A DNA stretch of 64,000 nt from Marichromatium purpuratum 984. Its GTDB lineage: Bacteria; Pseudomonadota; Gammaproteobacteria; Chromatiales; Chromatiaceae. The stretch spans positions 2,695,001-2,759,000 of the forward strand of contig NZ_CP007031.1 in assembly GCF_000224005.2 (NCBI RefSeq), in the 5' to 3' direction. Each line of letters starts with the position of its first letter. Within the stretch, counting starts at the first letter, position 1. The notes beneath the pieces were generated by a model that made no database searches, was not told the origin of the DNA, and saw nothing but the letters and a program-made list of their open reading frames with translations. This document shows positions 1 to 9,334 of this stretch, one piece after another. Position numbers and translations under genes: made by a program.

Positions 1-57
1 GAAACCATGCCGGCGGCGCCTCCAGCGGACGCCGTGCTCGACGACCGAGGACCCGAC

Positions 58-990
58 ATGAATCTCGCCTTCATCAGCCACCCGTCCTGCCTGGAACACC
101 GCATGGGCGAGCACCATCCCGAGTGCCCCGAGCGGCTCAACGCGATCGGCGATCGCATGATCGCCTGCGGCATCGAGATGCTGCTGACCCACTACGACGC
201 CCCCGCCGCGAGCCGCGCGCAACTCGAGATGGTGCATGAGGCCGACTATGTCCAGCACATCATCGACACTGCCCCGAGCGACGACTCGGTGGCCTGGGTC
301 GACGGTGGCGACACCGGCATGAACCGTCACACCATGGAGGCGGCGATGCATTCCGCCGGCGCGGTGATCCTCGGCGTCGATCTGGTGATGAGCGATCGTC
401 ATCATGCCGCCTTCTGCTCGGTGAGGCCGCCGGGGCACCATGCCGGACGGCGCAGCGGCGGCGGCTTCTGTCTGTTCAACAACGTCGCCATCGGCGCCGC
501 TCACGCCCTCGCCCACCACGGGCTCGAGCGCGTGGCCATCATCGACTTCGACGTCCATCATGGCAACGGTACCGAGGAGATCTTCCGCGGCGACGAACGC
601 GTACTGTTCTGTTCGAGCTTCCAGCACCCCTACTACCCCAACAGCGGCGCCGACACCGACGCGCCCAACATTCTCAATCTGCCACTGCCGCGACTGACCG
701 ACGGGGCCGCCTTCAAGGCGGCGATCGAGCAGGCCTGGCTGCCCCGACTCGACGAGTTCGCGCCCGAGCTGATCATGATCTCGGCGGGATTCGACGGCCA
801 TATCGAGGACGACATGGCGCACTTCAACCTGCGCGAGGCCGACTTCGGCTGGCTCACCCGCGAGCTGCACCAGCTCGCGCTGCGCCATGCCGGAGAACGG
901 GTGGTGTCCTGCCTGGAGGGGGGGTATACGCTGTCGGCGCTCGGCCGTTGTGTCAGTACGCATCTCGACGAGCTGATCGGCCACGTCTGA
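58..990 (+). CDS. histone deacetylase-family zinc hydrolase
   Basis: Predicted class II-type histone deacetylase / acetylpolyamine amidohydrolase, a cytoplasmic zinc enzyme that removes acetyl groups from amines; the bacterial substrate cannot be read from sequence. Family motifs are visible in order: RPPGHHA (tandem His), the zinc-site region DFDVHHGNGTEE, and late SAGFDGH followed by LEGGY. At 310 aa it has the normal length. I chose the ATG at 58 over an in-frame ATG at 7 because a GAGG lies 7 nt upstream and the protein then starts just before the conserved first strand (FISHPSC). It stands alone on the plus strand, ahead of a secreted hydrolase gene. Confidence 0.9.
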   Translation: MNLAFISHPSCLEHRMGEHHPECPERLNAIGDRMIACGIEMLLTHYDAPAASRAQLEMVHEADYVQHIIDTAPSDDSVAWVDGGDTGMNRHTMEAAMHSAGAVILGVDLVMSDRHHAAFCSVRPPGHHAGRRSGGGFCLFNNVAIGAAHALAHHGLERVAIIDFDVHHGNGTEEIFRGDERVLFCSSFQHPYYPNSGADTDAPNILNLPLPRLTDGAAFKAAIEQAWLPRLDEFAPELIMISAGFDGHIEDDMAHFNLREADFGWLTRELHQLALRHAGERVVSCLEGGYTLSALGRCVSTHLDELIGHV

Positions 991-1169
991 ATCGGCGGGG
1001 TCGGGCCGCCGTGCTGCAACGCAGCATCAGGATAGACGGGCCGGATCGGGGTTGCAATCCGGCTTCGGGAGGACATATTGCCATCGCGACCATGCGCCCG
1101 GATATCCCCCTCAATGCGGGCCAGGTCCACGCCCGTCCCTGAGATCCGATCCGTACGGAGGGAAGGAGG

Positions 1170-1955
1170 ATGCGCATCCCGTCGCTGCTCGCCGCCGTCG
1201 CCCTGCTCGCCACACTCGAGATCGGCGCCGCACCCCGCACCGAGACCCTGTTCTACACCGATGGCGAGATCCGCCTCGGCGGCTATCTCAGCCACGACGA
1301 CGCCCACCCCGGCCCACGCCCCGGAGTGCTGGTGCTGCACGAGTGGTGGGGGCTCAACGATCATGTCCGCGCCCAGGCGCGACGGCTCACCGAACTCGGC
1401 TACGTGGTCTTCGCCGCCGACCTCTACGGCGCCGGTCGAGTCACCGAGCACGCCGCCGACGCCAAGGCATGGATGACCCAGCTCAGCGAAGATCCCGAGG
1501 CCTGGCGCCAGCGCGCCCTCGCCGGGCTGACGGTGCTGCGCGAGCGCCCGGAGGTCGACCCCGAGCGTATCGTCGCGCTCGGCTACTGCTTCGGCGGCGC
1601 CACCGCGATGCAGCTGGCCTATGCCGGCGCACCACTCGCCGGCGTGGTCAGCATCCACGGCTCCCTGCCCCCGCCACCGCCCGAACTCGGCCATCTCTCA
1701 CCCGCGGTGCTCGCGCTGCACGGCGCCGCCGACCCCATGGTGCCGACGGCTCGCGTACACGCCTTCGAGCGCGGCCTCGAACGCCTCGGCGCCGACTGGC
1801 AACTGGTGATCTACGGCGCGGCCCGTCACGGCTTCACCAACCCGGAGGCCGACCGCTACGGGCTCGACGGCGTGGCCTACGACGCCCGCGCCGCGCAACG
1901 CGCCTGGCGCATGCTCGAGACCTTTCTCGACGAGGTGCTGACAACCGCGCCCTGA
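1170..1955 (+). CDS. dienelactone hydrolase family protein, exported
   Basis: Alpha/beta hydrolase of the dienelactone hydrolase family, 261 aa. An N-terminal signal peptide (about residues 1-20, ending near EIGAAP) points to the periplasm. The nucleophile motif is GYCFGG (Cys nucleophile, as in DLH enzymes), with ADP as the likely acid region and RHGF as the His. The start is supported by a strong purine-rich ribosome binding site (GGAGGGAAGGAGG) directly before the ATG. The physiological substrate is unknown; exported members of this family are often only annotated as hydrolases. Confidence 0.88.
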   Translation: MRIPSLLAAVALLATLEIGAAPRTETLFYTDGEIRLGGYLSHDDAHPGPRPGVLVLHEWWGLNDHVRAQARRLTELGYVVFAADLYGAGRVTEHAADAKAWMTQLSEDPEAWRQRALAGLTVLRERPEVDPERIVALGYCFGGATAMQLAYAGAPLAGVVSIHGSLPPPPPELGHLSPAVLALHGAADPMVPTARVHAFERGLERLGADWQLVIYGAARHGFTNPEADRYGLDGVAYDARAAQRAWRMLETFLDEVLTTAP

Positions 1956-2052
1956 GCCGGTGCGCTCGAACACGCCCGGATCGGCTACCATCGGCATTGC
2001 GCGTCGCCGGCGGCGACGCCGTCCGTTCACACCCACCGATCAGCACCACATC

Positions 2053-3495
2053 ATGTCCGATACCATCATCGTCTGGTTCAGACGCGACCTGCGTCTCGAT
2101 GACAACCCCGCGCTCGAGGCCGCGCTGCGCGCGGGCGCGCGCATCCTCCCGGTCTATATCCATGCCCCCGACGAAGAGGCCCCCTGGGCCCCAGGCGCAG
2201 CCAGCCGCTGGTGGCTGCACCACAGCCTCGAGTCACTCGATGGCGCGCTGCGCGCGCGCGGTGCCCGACTGTGGATCGGCCAGGGCAAGAGCCTCGCGCT
2301 GCTGCGTCGACTGGCCGAGACCAGCGGCGCCCGGGCGATCCACTGGAACCGTCTCTACGATCCCGCCACCCGAGCGCGCGACACCGAGATCAAGCAGCAG
2401 CTCCGTGCCGCCGGACTCGACTGCGCCAGCCACAACGGCGCGCTGCTGTTCGAGCCCTGGGAGGCGGCCACCGGCAACGGTGGTCCCTACAAGGTGTTTA
2501 GCGCCTTCTGGCGTCACTGCGCGCCGCGCCTCGCCGAGCACCCCGATCCGATCGCGGCCCCGGCACGGATCCCCACCGTCGAACTCGACGGCGGCGCCAC
2601 CGTCGCCGAACTCGGGCTGCTGCCACGCCTCTCCTGGGACCAGGGCTTGGCGGCGAACTGGACTCCCGGCGAGGACGGCGCGCGGATGGCCGCCGAGCAC
2701 TTCCTCGCCGGCCCTCTCGGCGGCTACGGCAAGCTGCGCGATCATCCCGACCGACCGGGCACCTCACGGCTCTCGCCACACCTCCACTTCGGCGAGATCG
2801 GTCCGCGCCGACTGCTCGCGCTGACCCGCGCCGCGCTTCCCGCCCCCCCGACCCTGGGTGAGGATGCCTTCGCGCGCGAACTCGGCTGGCGCGAGTTCGC
2901 CTATCATCTGCTCTATCACTTCCCGCAGACCCCGGAGCATCCGCTCGATGCGCGCTTCGCCGACTACCCCTGGCGCGAACCGTCCGATACCGAGCTGCTC
3001 GAGCGCTGGCAACGAGGACGCACCGGCATTCCCCTGGTCGACGCCGGGATGCGCGAGCTGTGGCACACCGGCTGGATGCACAACCGGGTGCGCATGGTCG
3101 CCGCCTCCCTGCTCACCAAGAACCTACGCCTGCCCTGGCAGCTCGGCGCGCGCTGGTTCTGGGACACCCTGGTCGATGCCGATCTCGCCTGCAACACCCT
3201 CGGCTGGCAGTGGACCGCCGGCTGCGGCGCCGACGCCGCACCCTACTTCCGGGTCTTCAACCCGGTGCGCCAGGGCGAGCGCTTCGACCCCAATGGGGAC
3301 TATGTGCGCCGCTGGTGCCCGGAGCTGGCACGCCTGCCCGACAAGGTACTGCAACAACCCTGGACCGCCACCAATACCACGCTGGCACGCGCCGGCGTTG
3401 GTCTCGACCTCAACTATCCGGCCCCCATGATCGATCTGGCGCAGTCACGGCGCGAGGCACTCGCCGGCTGGGAGCGTATCAAGACGACTCCCTGA
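2053..3495 (+). CDS. phrB: deoxyribodipyrimidine photolyase
   Basis: Cryptochrome/photolyase family, 480 aa, the usual length for CPD class I photolyase. It repairs UV-induced cyclobutane pyrimidine dimers with light, using FAD and an antenna cofactor. The N-terminal antenna domain begins WFRRDLRLDDNPAL; the C-terminal FAD/DNA domain shows the conserved GRTGIPLVDAGMRELW, HNRVRM and WFWDTLVDADLACNTLGWQW segments. An in-frame start exists at 1960, but the ATG at 2053 gives the family N-terminus. For a light-dependent phototroph, photorepair is expected. A short inverted repeat follows the stop. Confidence 0.96.
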   Translation: MSDTIIVWFRRDLRLDDNPALEAALRAGARILPVYIHAPDEEAPWAPGAASRWWLHHSLESLDGALRARGARLWIGQGKSLALLRRLAETSGARAIHWNRLYDPATRARDTEIKQQLRAAGLDCASHNGALLFEPWEAATGNGGPYKVFSAFWRHCAPRLAEHPDPIAAPARIPTVELDGGATVAELGLLPRLSWDQGLAANWTPGEDGARMAAEHFLAGPLGGYGKLRDHPDRPGTSRLSPHLHFGEIGPRRLLALTRAALPAPPTLGEDAFARELGWREFAYHLLYHFPQTPEHPLDARFADYPWREPSDTELLERWQRGRTGIPLVDAGMRELWHTGWMHNRVRMVAASLLTKNLRLPWQLGARWFWDTLVDADLACNTLGWQWTAGCGADAAPYFRVFNPVRQGERFDPNGDYVRRWCPELARLPDKVLQQPWTATNTTLARAGVGLDLNYPAPMIDLAQSRREALAGWERIKTTP

Positions 3496-3516
3496 GTCAC
3501 ATGCAGCATCGTCAAT

Positions 3517-3539
3517 GTCCCCTTAGAATTGAGGGGGAC
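3517..3539 (+). terminator. possible stem-loop after phrB
   Basis: An imperfect inverted repeat (GTCCCCTTA...TGAGGGGGAC) starts 21 nt after the phrB stop and precedes the next start at 3630. There is no T-run, so it may be a weak terminator, an mRNA-stabilising hairpin or a protein site. If the alternative start at 3501 of the next gene were used, the hairpin would be inside coding sequence. Confidence 0.35.
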
Positions 3540-3629
3540 TTCACCGAGGAGCGCCCCGATGCGCCGAACACCACCGATGCCGAACCACTGCCCGGCCAAA
3601 CGACGACGCTGACCCTGGAGTCGGAACCC

Positions 3630-6080
3630 ATGCCCGTCGCGCCCAAGCGCCCACATCTCACCTCAAATCGCCCGGCGCTGGGATTGTTGCGCGCGCTCTT
3701 CGACGCCTGCCACGAAGGGTTGATCGCAGTCGATCCCGACTACGGACGCATCCAGCTCGCCAACCTCACCGCCTGTCAACTGCTGCGTCTGGACGAACAC
3801 GAGCTGCTCGGCCAGCGTCTCGAGCCGCTGCCCTGCTGGCCAGCGGAGCGCGGACTCGACGACGAGCTGGCCGCAGTACGCATCGGCGAGCGGGTGCTCG
3901 AGGCCCCGGGACCGGACCCGCGCACCCCGCTCGAAGTGCGACTGCGACTGATCGAGAACACGCCCAGCGGTCCGCTGGTGCTCGTGGTGCTGTCGCATCG
4001 CGAGCGCCGCCGCATCGAGTCGGCGCTGCGCGAGAGCGAGGCACGCTTTCGCGGCATCCTCGAGAAGCTGCCGGCGATCGCAGTACAGGGCTATGACGAG
4101 CAGCGCCGCGTCACCTTCTGGAACCGCGCCAACGAGCGTGTCTACGGCTACACCCCACAAGAGGCGCTGGGGCGACGGATCGAGGAGCTGATCATCCCGC
4201 CGGAGTTTCGCGAGCAGATGACCGGATTGATCGATACCTGGCTGCAGAGCGATCGCGACCCGCCGGCCAGCGAGTTGCGGCTGCGCCGTCGCGACGACTC
4301 AGCGGTCGAGGTCTTCTCCAGCCACGTGATGCAGCGCTACAGCAGCGGCCGGCGCGAGATGTTCTGCGTCGACATCGACCTCACCGAGATCCGTGCCGCC
4401 GAGGAACGGCTACGTCTGGCCGGTACCGTCTTCGACAGCACCGCCGAGGGGATCTACATCACCGACGCGAGCGGTCGTATCCTCGAGGTCAACCGCGCCT
4501 TCACCGCGATCACCGGCTATGAGCACGACACCCTGCTGGGTCGACCGATCTCGCTCCTCAAATCGGCCCGTCACCCCCCGGGGTTCTTCCAGGCGATCCG
4601 CCGTGCCCTCGCCGAGACCGGCTACTGGCGCGGTGAGATCTGGATCTGCTATCGCGATCGCAGCGTCCATCCGGCACTGCTGCGCATCAACCAGGTCTGC
4701 AACCCCCAGGGCGAGACAGCGCACTTCGTCGGCGTCTTCTCCGACCTCAGCCAGGTCCGCCACTCCCAGGCGCGGGTCGACTACCTCACCCATCACGACG
4801 CCCTCACCGAGCTGCCCAACCGGCTGTTGTTCCAGGCCCGGCTCGAGCACGCCATCGGGCGCGCCGAGCAGGGATGCGGCCAGCTCGCCGTGCTGTTTGT
4901 CGATATCGACCGCTTCAAGGGGATCAACGACGCGCTCGGTCACGCCGGTGGCGACGCCCTGCTGCGCGCCGTCGGTCGTCGCCTGAAGGCGCGACTGCAG
5001 CGCGACGACACCATCGCCCGCTTCAGCGGCGACGAGCTGATGGTACTCACCGAGCACATCGCCGACGAGGCCGACAGCGCCCGACTCGCCGAGCAGCTGC
5101 TGCGCGCCATCGCCGCACCCTTCGAACTCTGCGACGACGAGCTGTTGATCACCGTGAGCATCGGCGTCGCGCTCTACCCGCGCGACGGCGCCGACAGCAC
5201 CCAGCTGCTGCACAACGCCGAGGTCGCGCTGCGTCAGGCCAAGCATGCCGGCGGCAACAGCTATGCCTTCTTCACCGCCACCCTCACCCGCATCGCCCGC
5301 GATCGCGCCCAGCTCGAACACGAACTCAAGCGCGCCATCCGCGACGGCGAACTGCTGCTGCACTACCAGCCCCAGGTCTCGCTGCTCGACGGCGCCCTGG
5401 TCGGGATCGAGGCCCTGGTGCGCTGGCAGCACTCCCAGCACGGTCTGCTGCCGCCAGGACGCTTCATCCCCGTCGCCGAATCGAGCGGTCTGACCCTGGC
5501 GCTCGGCGAGTGGGCGCTGCGCGAGGCCTGCCTCCAGACACGCCGTTGGCTCGAGGCCGGAATCGCCATCGGCCGGGTACACGTCAATGTCGCCCATGCC
5601 CAGATCCAGCGTGGCGCGCTTTATGACACCACCCGACGCATCCTCGACGAGACCGGGCTCGATGCCCGCCATCTGGGGCTGGAGATCACCGAGGGTGTGG
5701 TGATGGAGCACGATATCGATGTCATCACCGAACTCGAACGACTGCGCGCCGACGGCATCAGCCTCTCGATCGACGACTTCGGCACCGGACACTCGTCGCT
5801 GGCGCGGCTCAAGCAACTGCCGGTCGATCTGCTCAAGATCGACCGCTCGTTCGTCGGCGGGATCGACACCCAGGGACAGGATCGCGACATCATCCGCGCG
5901 ATCATCGCTCTCGGCGAGGCGCTGGGGCAGGAGATACTGGCCGAGGGCATCGAAACCCGTGAGCAGGCGCGGGCGCTGCGCCGACTCGGCTGCCGACTCG
6001 GCCAGGGCTATCTGTTCGCCCGACCGCTCGCCCCGGAGGCGCTGCCGGACTGGATCGTCTCGCGCGCGCGAGCGGACTGA
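3630..6080 (+). CDS. PAS-PAS-PAS-GGDEF-EAL signalling protein
   Basis: Cyclic-di-GMP metabolism protein, 816 aa, no clear membrane segment. Order: three PAS-type sensor domains (about 12-120, 133-250, 260-380), a diguanylate cyclase domain (about 385-550) and a phosphodiesterase EAL domain (about 560-810). The cyclase signature reads SGDEL instead of GGDEF, so cyclase activity is uncertain. The EAL domain keeps EAL (GIEALVRW), EITEG, DDFGTGH and LKIDRSF, which suggests a working phosphodiesterase. The ATG at 3630 has GGAG 9 nt upstream; an upstream in-frame ATG at 3501 lacks a binding site and would place a hairpin in the gene. Confidence 0.9.
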   Translation: MPVAPKRPHLTSNRPALGLLRALFDACHEGLIAVDPDYGRIQLANLTACQLLRLDEHELLGQRLEPLPCWPAERGLDDELAAVRIGERVLEAPGPDPRTPLEVRLRLIENTPSGPLVLVVLSHRERRRIESALRESEARFRGILEKLPAIAVQGYDEQRRVTFWNRANERVYGYTPQEALGRRIEELIIPPEFREQMTGLIDTWLQSDRDPPASELRLRRRDDSAVEVFSSHVMQRYSSGRREMFCVDIDLTEIRAAEERLRLAGTVFDSTAEGIYITDASGRILEVNRAFTAITGYEHDTLLGRPISLLKSARHPPGFFQAIRRALAETGYWRGEIWICYRDRSVHPALLRINQVCNPQGETAHFVGVFSDLSQVRHSQARVDYLTHHDALTELPNRLLFQARLEHAIGRAEQGCGQLAVLFVDIDRFKGINDALGHAGGDALLRAVGRRLKARLQRDDTIARFSGDELMVLTEHIADEADSARLAEQLLRAIAAPFELCDDELLITVSIGVALYPRDGADSTQLLHNAEVALRQAKHAGGNSYAFFTATLTRIARDRAQLEHELKRAIRDGELLLHYQPQVSLLDGALVGIEALVRWQHSQHGLLPPGRFIPVAESSGLTLALGEWALREACLQTRRWLEAGIAIGRVHVNVAHAQIQRGALYDTTRRILDETGLDARHLGLEITEGVVMEHDIDVITELERLRADGISLSIDDFGTGHSSLARLKQLPVDLLKIDRSFVGGIDTQGQDRDIIRAIIALGEALGQEILAEGIETREQARALRRLGCRLGQGYLFARPLAPEALPDWIVSRARAD

Positions 6081-6085
6081 ACCGC

Positions 6086-6823
6086 TCAGCCGGCGTCCGT
6101 CCCCTCGAGCAGGCGCCGGATCACCACCCCGGCGAGGGTCAGACCGAACAGCGCCGGCAGATAGCTGATGGTGCCGTTGACCGCGCGCGCGCGACCCCGG
6201 CCGACCGGCTCGGGCGACGCCGGCGGGCGTGGCTCCTCGTCCGACCAGACCACGCACACCCCGCGCCCGACCCCACGACGGCGCAGCTTGGTGCGCACCG
6301 CGCGCGCCAGCCCGCAGACCTTGGTGTCCATCAGGTCGCCGACCTGGATGCGGGTGGGATCGAGCCGCCCACCGGCGCCCATGCTGCTGACCACCGGCAC
6401 CCCGAGGCGCAGCGCGGTCTCGATCAGCGCGAGCTTGCTCCCCAGGCTGTCGATGGCATCGACGAGCTGGTCCGGGCGCTCGGCGAGGAAGGCATCGGCG
6501 CCCTCGGCGGGCAGGAAGGCGGCATGGGCGCGGACCCGACACTCGGGGTTGATCGCGGCGACGCGCTCGGCCATCACCTCAACCTTGGGGCGACCCAGGG
6601 TGGTGGCGAGCGCCACCAGCTGACGATTGAGATTGGAGGGATCGACGCGGTCGTGATCGACCAGAGTGAGGGTGCCGACCCCGGCGCGCGCCAGCGCCTC
6701 GGCGGCGAAGGCACCGACCCCGCCGAGCCCGGCGACGAAGACGTGCGCATCACGCAGTCGCGCCACCCCATCCTCGCCGACGAGGATCCGGGTGCGGTCC
6801 CACAGCGGCTGATCCTGGCTCAT
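6086..6823 (-). CDS. tcdA: tRNA threonylcarbamoyladenosine dehydratase
   Basis: E1-like ThiF/HesA-fold enzyme of the TcdA (CsdL/YgdL) type, 245 aa. TcdA uses ATP to cyclise t6A at position 37 of ANN-decoding tRNAs to ct6A. The N-terminal Rossmann motif GLGGVGAFAAEALARAG and the following DHDRVDPSNLNRQ are diagnostic; GAGGRLDPTRI and VWSDEEP also fit the family. Its ATG overlaps the upstream tatD stop by 4 nt (ATGA), so the two are probably translationally coupled. It converges with the plus-strand GGDEF-EAL gene with only 5 nt between stops. Confidence 0.92.
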   Translation of the reverse strand: MSQDQPLWDRTRILVGEDGVARLRDAHVFVAGLGGVGAFAAEALARAGVGTLTLVDHDRVDPSNLNRQLVALATTLGRPKVEVMAERVAAINPECRVRAHAAFLPAEGADAFLAERPDQLVDAIDSLGSKLALIETALRLGVPVVSSMGAGGRLDPTRIQVGDLMDTKVCGLARAVRTKLRRRGVGRGVCVVWSDEEPRPPASPEPVGRGRARAVNGTISYLPALFGLTLAGVVIRRLLEGTDAG

Positions 6824-7614
6824 AGCGCCAGCACCTCGCGGGCATTGGTCGTGGTGTGGGCGGCGAGCAGCTCCGGCGACTCGTCGCGGACCTCGGCGAG
6901 GGCGGCGAGCACCTGAGCGAGATAGGCCGGGCTGTTGCGCTCGCCCCGGTGGCGGGCCACGGTCATGTCCGGGGCGTCGGTCTCGAGCACCAGGGCGTCA
7001 CGCGGCAGCGCTCGCGCCAACCGCCGCAGCCGGGTCGAGCGCGCAAAGGTGAGCATGCCGCCGAAGCCGAGCCGGAACCCGCGATCGAGATAGCGCCCGG
7101 CCTGCTGCTCGCTACCGCCGAAGGCATGCGCGATGCCGCCCTCGACGCCGACACGGGCGAGCGCGGCGAGCACCTCCTCGTGGGCCTTGCGCACATGCAG
7201 CAGCACCGGCAGCCCGGCCTCGCGGGCGATCGTCAGCTGGGCCTCGAACAGCGCCAGCTGGTGGTCGCGATCGGCGTCGGCACGATGGAAGTCGAGCCCG
7301 ATTTCCCCGATCGCCACCGGCCGCTCGGCGGCGACCAGCGCGCGCAACGCCGTCAGTGCCGATTCGGCCGCCTCGGGCGGCGGCAGATAGAGCGGGTGCA
7401 GCCCGAGCGCGACCCGACAGGCCGGGCGCTCGGCGGAGGCGGCAGCACGCTGCGCCAGCACCGCCGGCCAGCCGGCGCGCGCGATCGCCGGGATCACCAG
7501 GGTCTCGACCCCGACGGCGCGCGCCGCGGCCAACACCTCGGCCCGGTCGAGGTCGAACACCGGCAGGTCGAGATGGCAGTGGGTGTCGATCAACGACGGC
7601 CCGCGCTCAGTCAT
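6820..7614 (-). CDS. TatD-family metal-dependent DNase/hydrolase
   Basis: TatD-type TIM-barrel hydrolase, 264 aa, cytoplasmic. Metal-ligand motifs are present: IDTHCHLD at the N-terminus, GEIGLDFH, LHVRKAHEE, and LETDAPDM near the C-terminus. TatD proteins are 3'-5' exonucleases with roles in DNA repair or degradation; the exact member (tatD, ycfH or yjjV type) cannot be fixed here. The ATG at 7614 is preferred to one 42 nt upstream because it gives the family N-terminus. It overlaps the NYN-domain gene upstream by 8 nt and tcdA downstream by 4 nt. Confidence 0.9.
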   Translation of the reverse strand: MTERGPSLIDTHCHLDLPVFDLDRAEVLAAARAVGVETLVIPAIARAGWPAVLAQRAAASAERPACRVALGLHPLYLPPPEAAESALTALRALVAAERPVAIGEIGLDFHRADADRDHQLALFEAQLTIAREAGLPVLLHVRKAHEEVLAALARVGVEGGIAHAFGGSEQQAGRYLDRGFRLGFGGMLTFARSTRLRRLARALPRDALVLETDAPDMTVARHRGERNSPAYLAQVLAALAEVRDESPELLAAHTTTNAREVLAL

Positions 7615-8347
7615 GGTGTCGTGGATCACGGACATAGAGCACGCGATGGGGGCCACGCCCGACCTGACGCGCGTCGAGTTCGAACAGCTGGATGGCGTTG
7701 AGCAGCTCGCTGAGCTTGCGGTAGCCGTAGTTGCGCGCGTCGAACCCGGGGCTGCGCTTGGCGATCGCCGAGCCGACCGGCCCCAGACCGGCCCAGCCGG
7801 TATCGTCGGCGGCGCTGTCGACGGCGCTGCGCAATAGATTCACCAGCCGGGTGTCGCACTTCAGCTCCTTGGTGCTCTTGCGCGCGCCGTCGTCCTCGTC
7901 GGCGTCCTCGCGCAGCACTTCGGTGAAGACGAACTTGTCGCAGGCGGCGACGAAGGGCTCGGGGGTCTTGCGCTCGCCGAAGCCGTAGACGGTCATCCCC
8001 GATTCGCGCAACCGCGAGGCCAGGCGGGTGAAGTCACTATCGCTGGAGACGATGCAGAAACCGTCGAAGTTGCGCGAATAGAGCAGATCCATGGCGTCGA
8101 TCATCATCGCGCCATCGGTGGCGTTCTTGCCCTTGGTGTAGCTGAACTGCTGGATCGGCTGGATCGAGTGACGCAGCAGCGTCTCCTTCCAGGAGCCGAG
8201 GTTCGGCGAGGTCCAGTCGCCATAGATGCGCTTGACGTGCGCGGTACCGTACTTAGCGACCTCGGCGAGCAGCCCCTCGACGATGCTCGCCTGAGCGTTA
8301 TCGGCATCGATCAGCACCGCGAGCTTGAGATTGACCGGTTCCGTCAT
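7607..8347 (-). CDS. NYN-domain protein with C-terminal OST-HTH/LOTUS domain
   Basis: 246 aa. The N-terminal half is a NYN (PIN-like) nuclease domain: LAVLIDADNAQ, MMIDAMDLLYS and CIVSSDSDFTRLASRLRE carry the conserved aspartates, so an RNase activity is likely. The C-terminal about 75 residues (TRLVNLLRSAVDS ... YGYRKLSELLNAI) match the OST-HTH/LOTUS type proposed to bind RNA. The ATG at 8347 has GGAG 6 nt upstream and is preferred to the ATG at 8359. It is first in a run with tatD and tcdA, suggesting a nucleic-acid processing operon. Confidence 0.88.
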   Translation of the reverse strand: MTEPVNLKLAVLIDADNAQASIVEGLLAEVAKYGTAHVKRIYGDWTSPNLGSWKETLLRHSIQPIQQFSYTKGKNATDGAMMIDAMDLLYSRNFDGFCIVSSDSDFTRLASRLRESGMTVYGFGERKTPEPFVAACDKFVFTEVLREDADEDDGARKSTKELKCDTRLVNLLRSAVDSAADDTGWAGLGPVGSAIAKRSPGFDARNYGYRKLSELLNAIQLFELDARQVGRGPHRVLYVRDPRHHD

Positions 8348-8390
8348 CGGCGACTCCATGCAGGATCGAGGCGTGAGCGGCGCAACAGAC

Positions 8391-8927
8391 TCACCACATC
8401 AGGTCGTCGGGCACCTGGAACTCGGCGTAGGGATCGTCCTCGTCGGGCGTCTCCTCGGGCCGGTTGAGCACCAGCACCAGACGTGCGTTGCGCTCGAGCA
8501 GGCGCTCGGCGATCTCCGCCGGCACCAGCTCGTAGAAATCGTCCTGACGCACTACCGCGAGCCGGCCCGCGACCAGTTTGGCGTACTGCGCCTTGTTGAC
8601 GTAGATCCGCTTGAGCTTGCTGCCGTCGGTGAAGTTGTAGGCGACGTCACCACGCTCGCGCACCACCCGGTTGCTGTGGATGAGCTGGCGGACCTCGTTC
8701 TCGGCGGCGCGGCGCGCGGCCTCCTCCTGACGCTGGCGGTTGAGCGCGCGATCGCGCTCGAGCTTCTCGCGCCGGGCACGCTCTGCGGCCTGACGCGCGG
8801 CCTCGTCACCGGCCCCGCCCTTGGGGTTCTGCTTGACCTTCTTGCGCTTGGCCGAGCGCGCTTGCTTGACTTTCTGTTCGTTGACCAAGCCCGCCTTGAG
8901 CAGTTGGTCCTGGAGCGAGTTGCCCAC
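8391..8927 (-). CDS. DUF2058 family protein
   Basis: 178-aa DUF2058 (YaiL-like) protein of unknown function. The N-terminus SLQDQLLKAGLV is typical, followed by a highly charged Arg/Lys/Glu-rich central helix (about residues 20-85) and a globular C-terminal part ending VPDDLMW. The GTG at 8927 is the likely start: it gives the family N-terminus (VGNSLQDQ) and has GGAG 9 nt upstream, whereas the longer frame adds a non-conserved extension. It sits 43 nt upstream of the NYN gene on the same strand. Confidence 0.85.
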   Translation of the reverse strand: MGNSLQDQLLKAGLVNEQKVKQARSAKRKKVKQNPKGGAGDEAARQAAERARREKLERDRALNRQRQEEAARRAAENEVRQLIHSNRVVRERGDVAYNFTDGSKLKRIYVNKAQYAKLVAGRLAVVRQDDFYELVPAEIAERLLERNARLVLVLNRPEETPDEDDPYAEFQVPDDLMW

Positions 8928-9334
8928 GTTGCGGATCTCCGGAAAAGCTGTCCGCGCCTGCCATGACGCGGTCTGTCTGTATCGAGGGGGGTCGGTCGGC
9001 GACCGGATGCGGTCGCGCCCGGACGTCTGGACCACGACGACGAACGAGGCGCCTCGACACCTTCCCGCCCCCATGCCTGTCATCATCGACCCCGACGCCC
9101 CCGAACCCGCCACCGCTCAGGGTGGCACAAGCGCTCGAGGACGCAATGGCGGTGAAGTTCCGTATATTGTCGCTTTCCGTGGTGATTTTCGCCAGGGTCG
9201 CGGATACCGGCCAGGCGCACGCCCCTGTGACGCGATCCAGCGCCCTGGCTTAGAATCCCGCCGGGGCCAGAGGCCCGAACCACCGGCATCGACGCCGGAT
9301 CCCCAGATACCCGAGACCACCCCGGAGTCCACAC
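8928..9334. other. non-coding gap between divergent genes
   Basis: About 400 nt between the DUF2058 gene (minus) and the ompH-like gene (plus). It must hold both promoters. Several short frames cross it in all directions, but none has a recognisable product or ribosome binding site. I see no strong repeat or hairpin. Confidence 0.5.

Noticed and set aside
4410-6542. Minus-strand open frame of about 710 codons
   Set aside because: Lies opposite the first GGDEF-EAL gene and part of tcdA in another frame; repetitive Arg/Gly/Ala composition without motifs.
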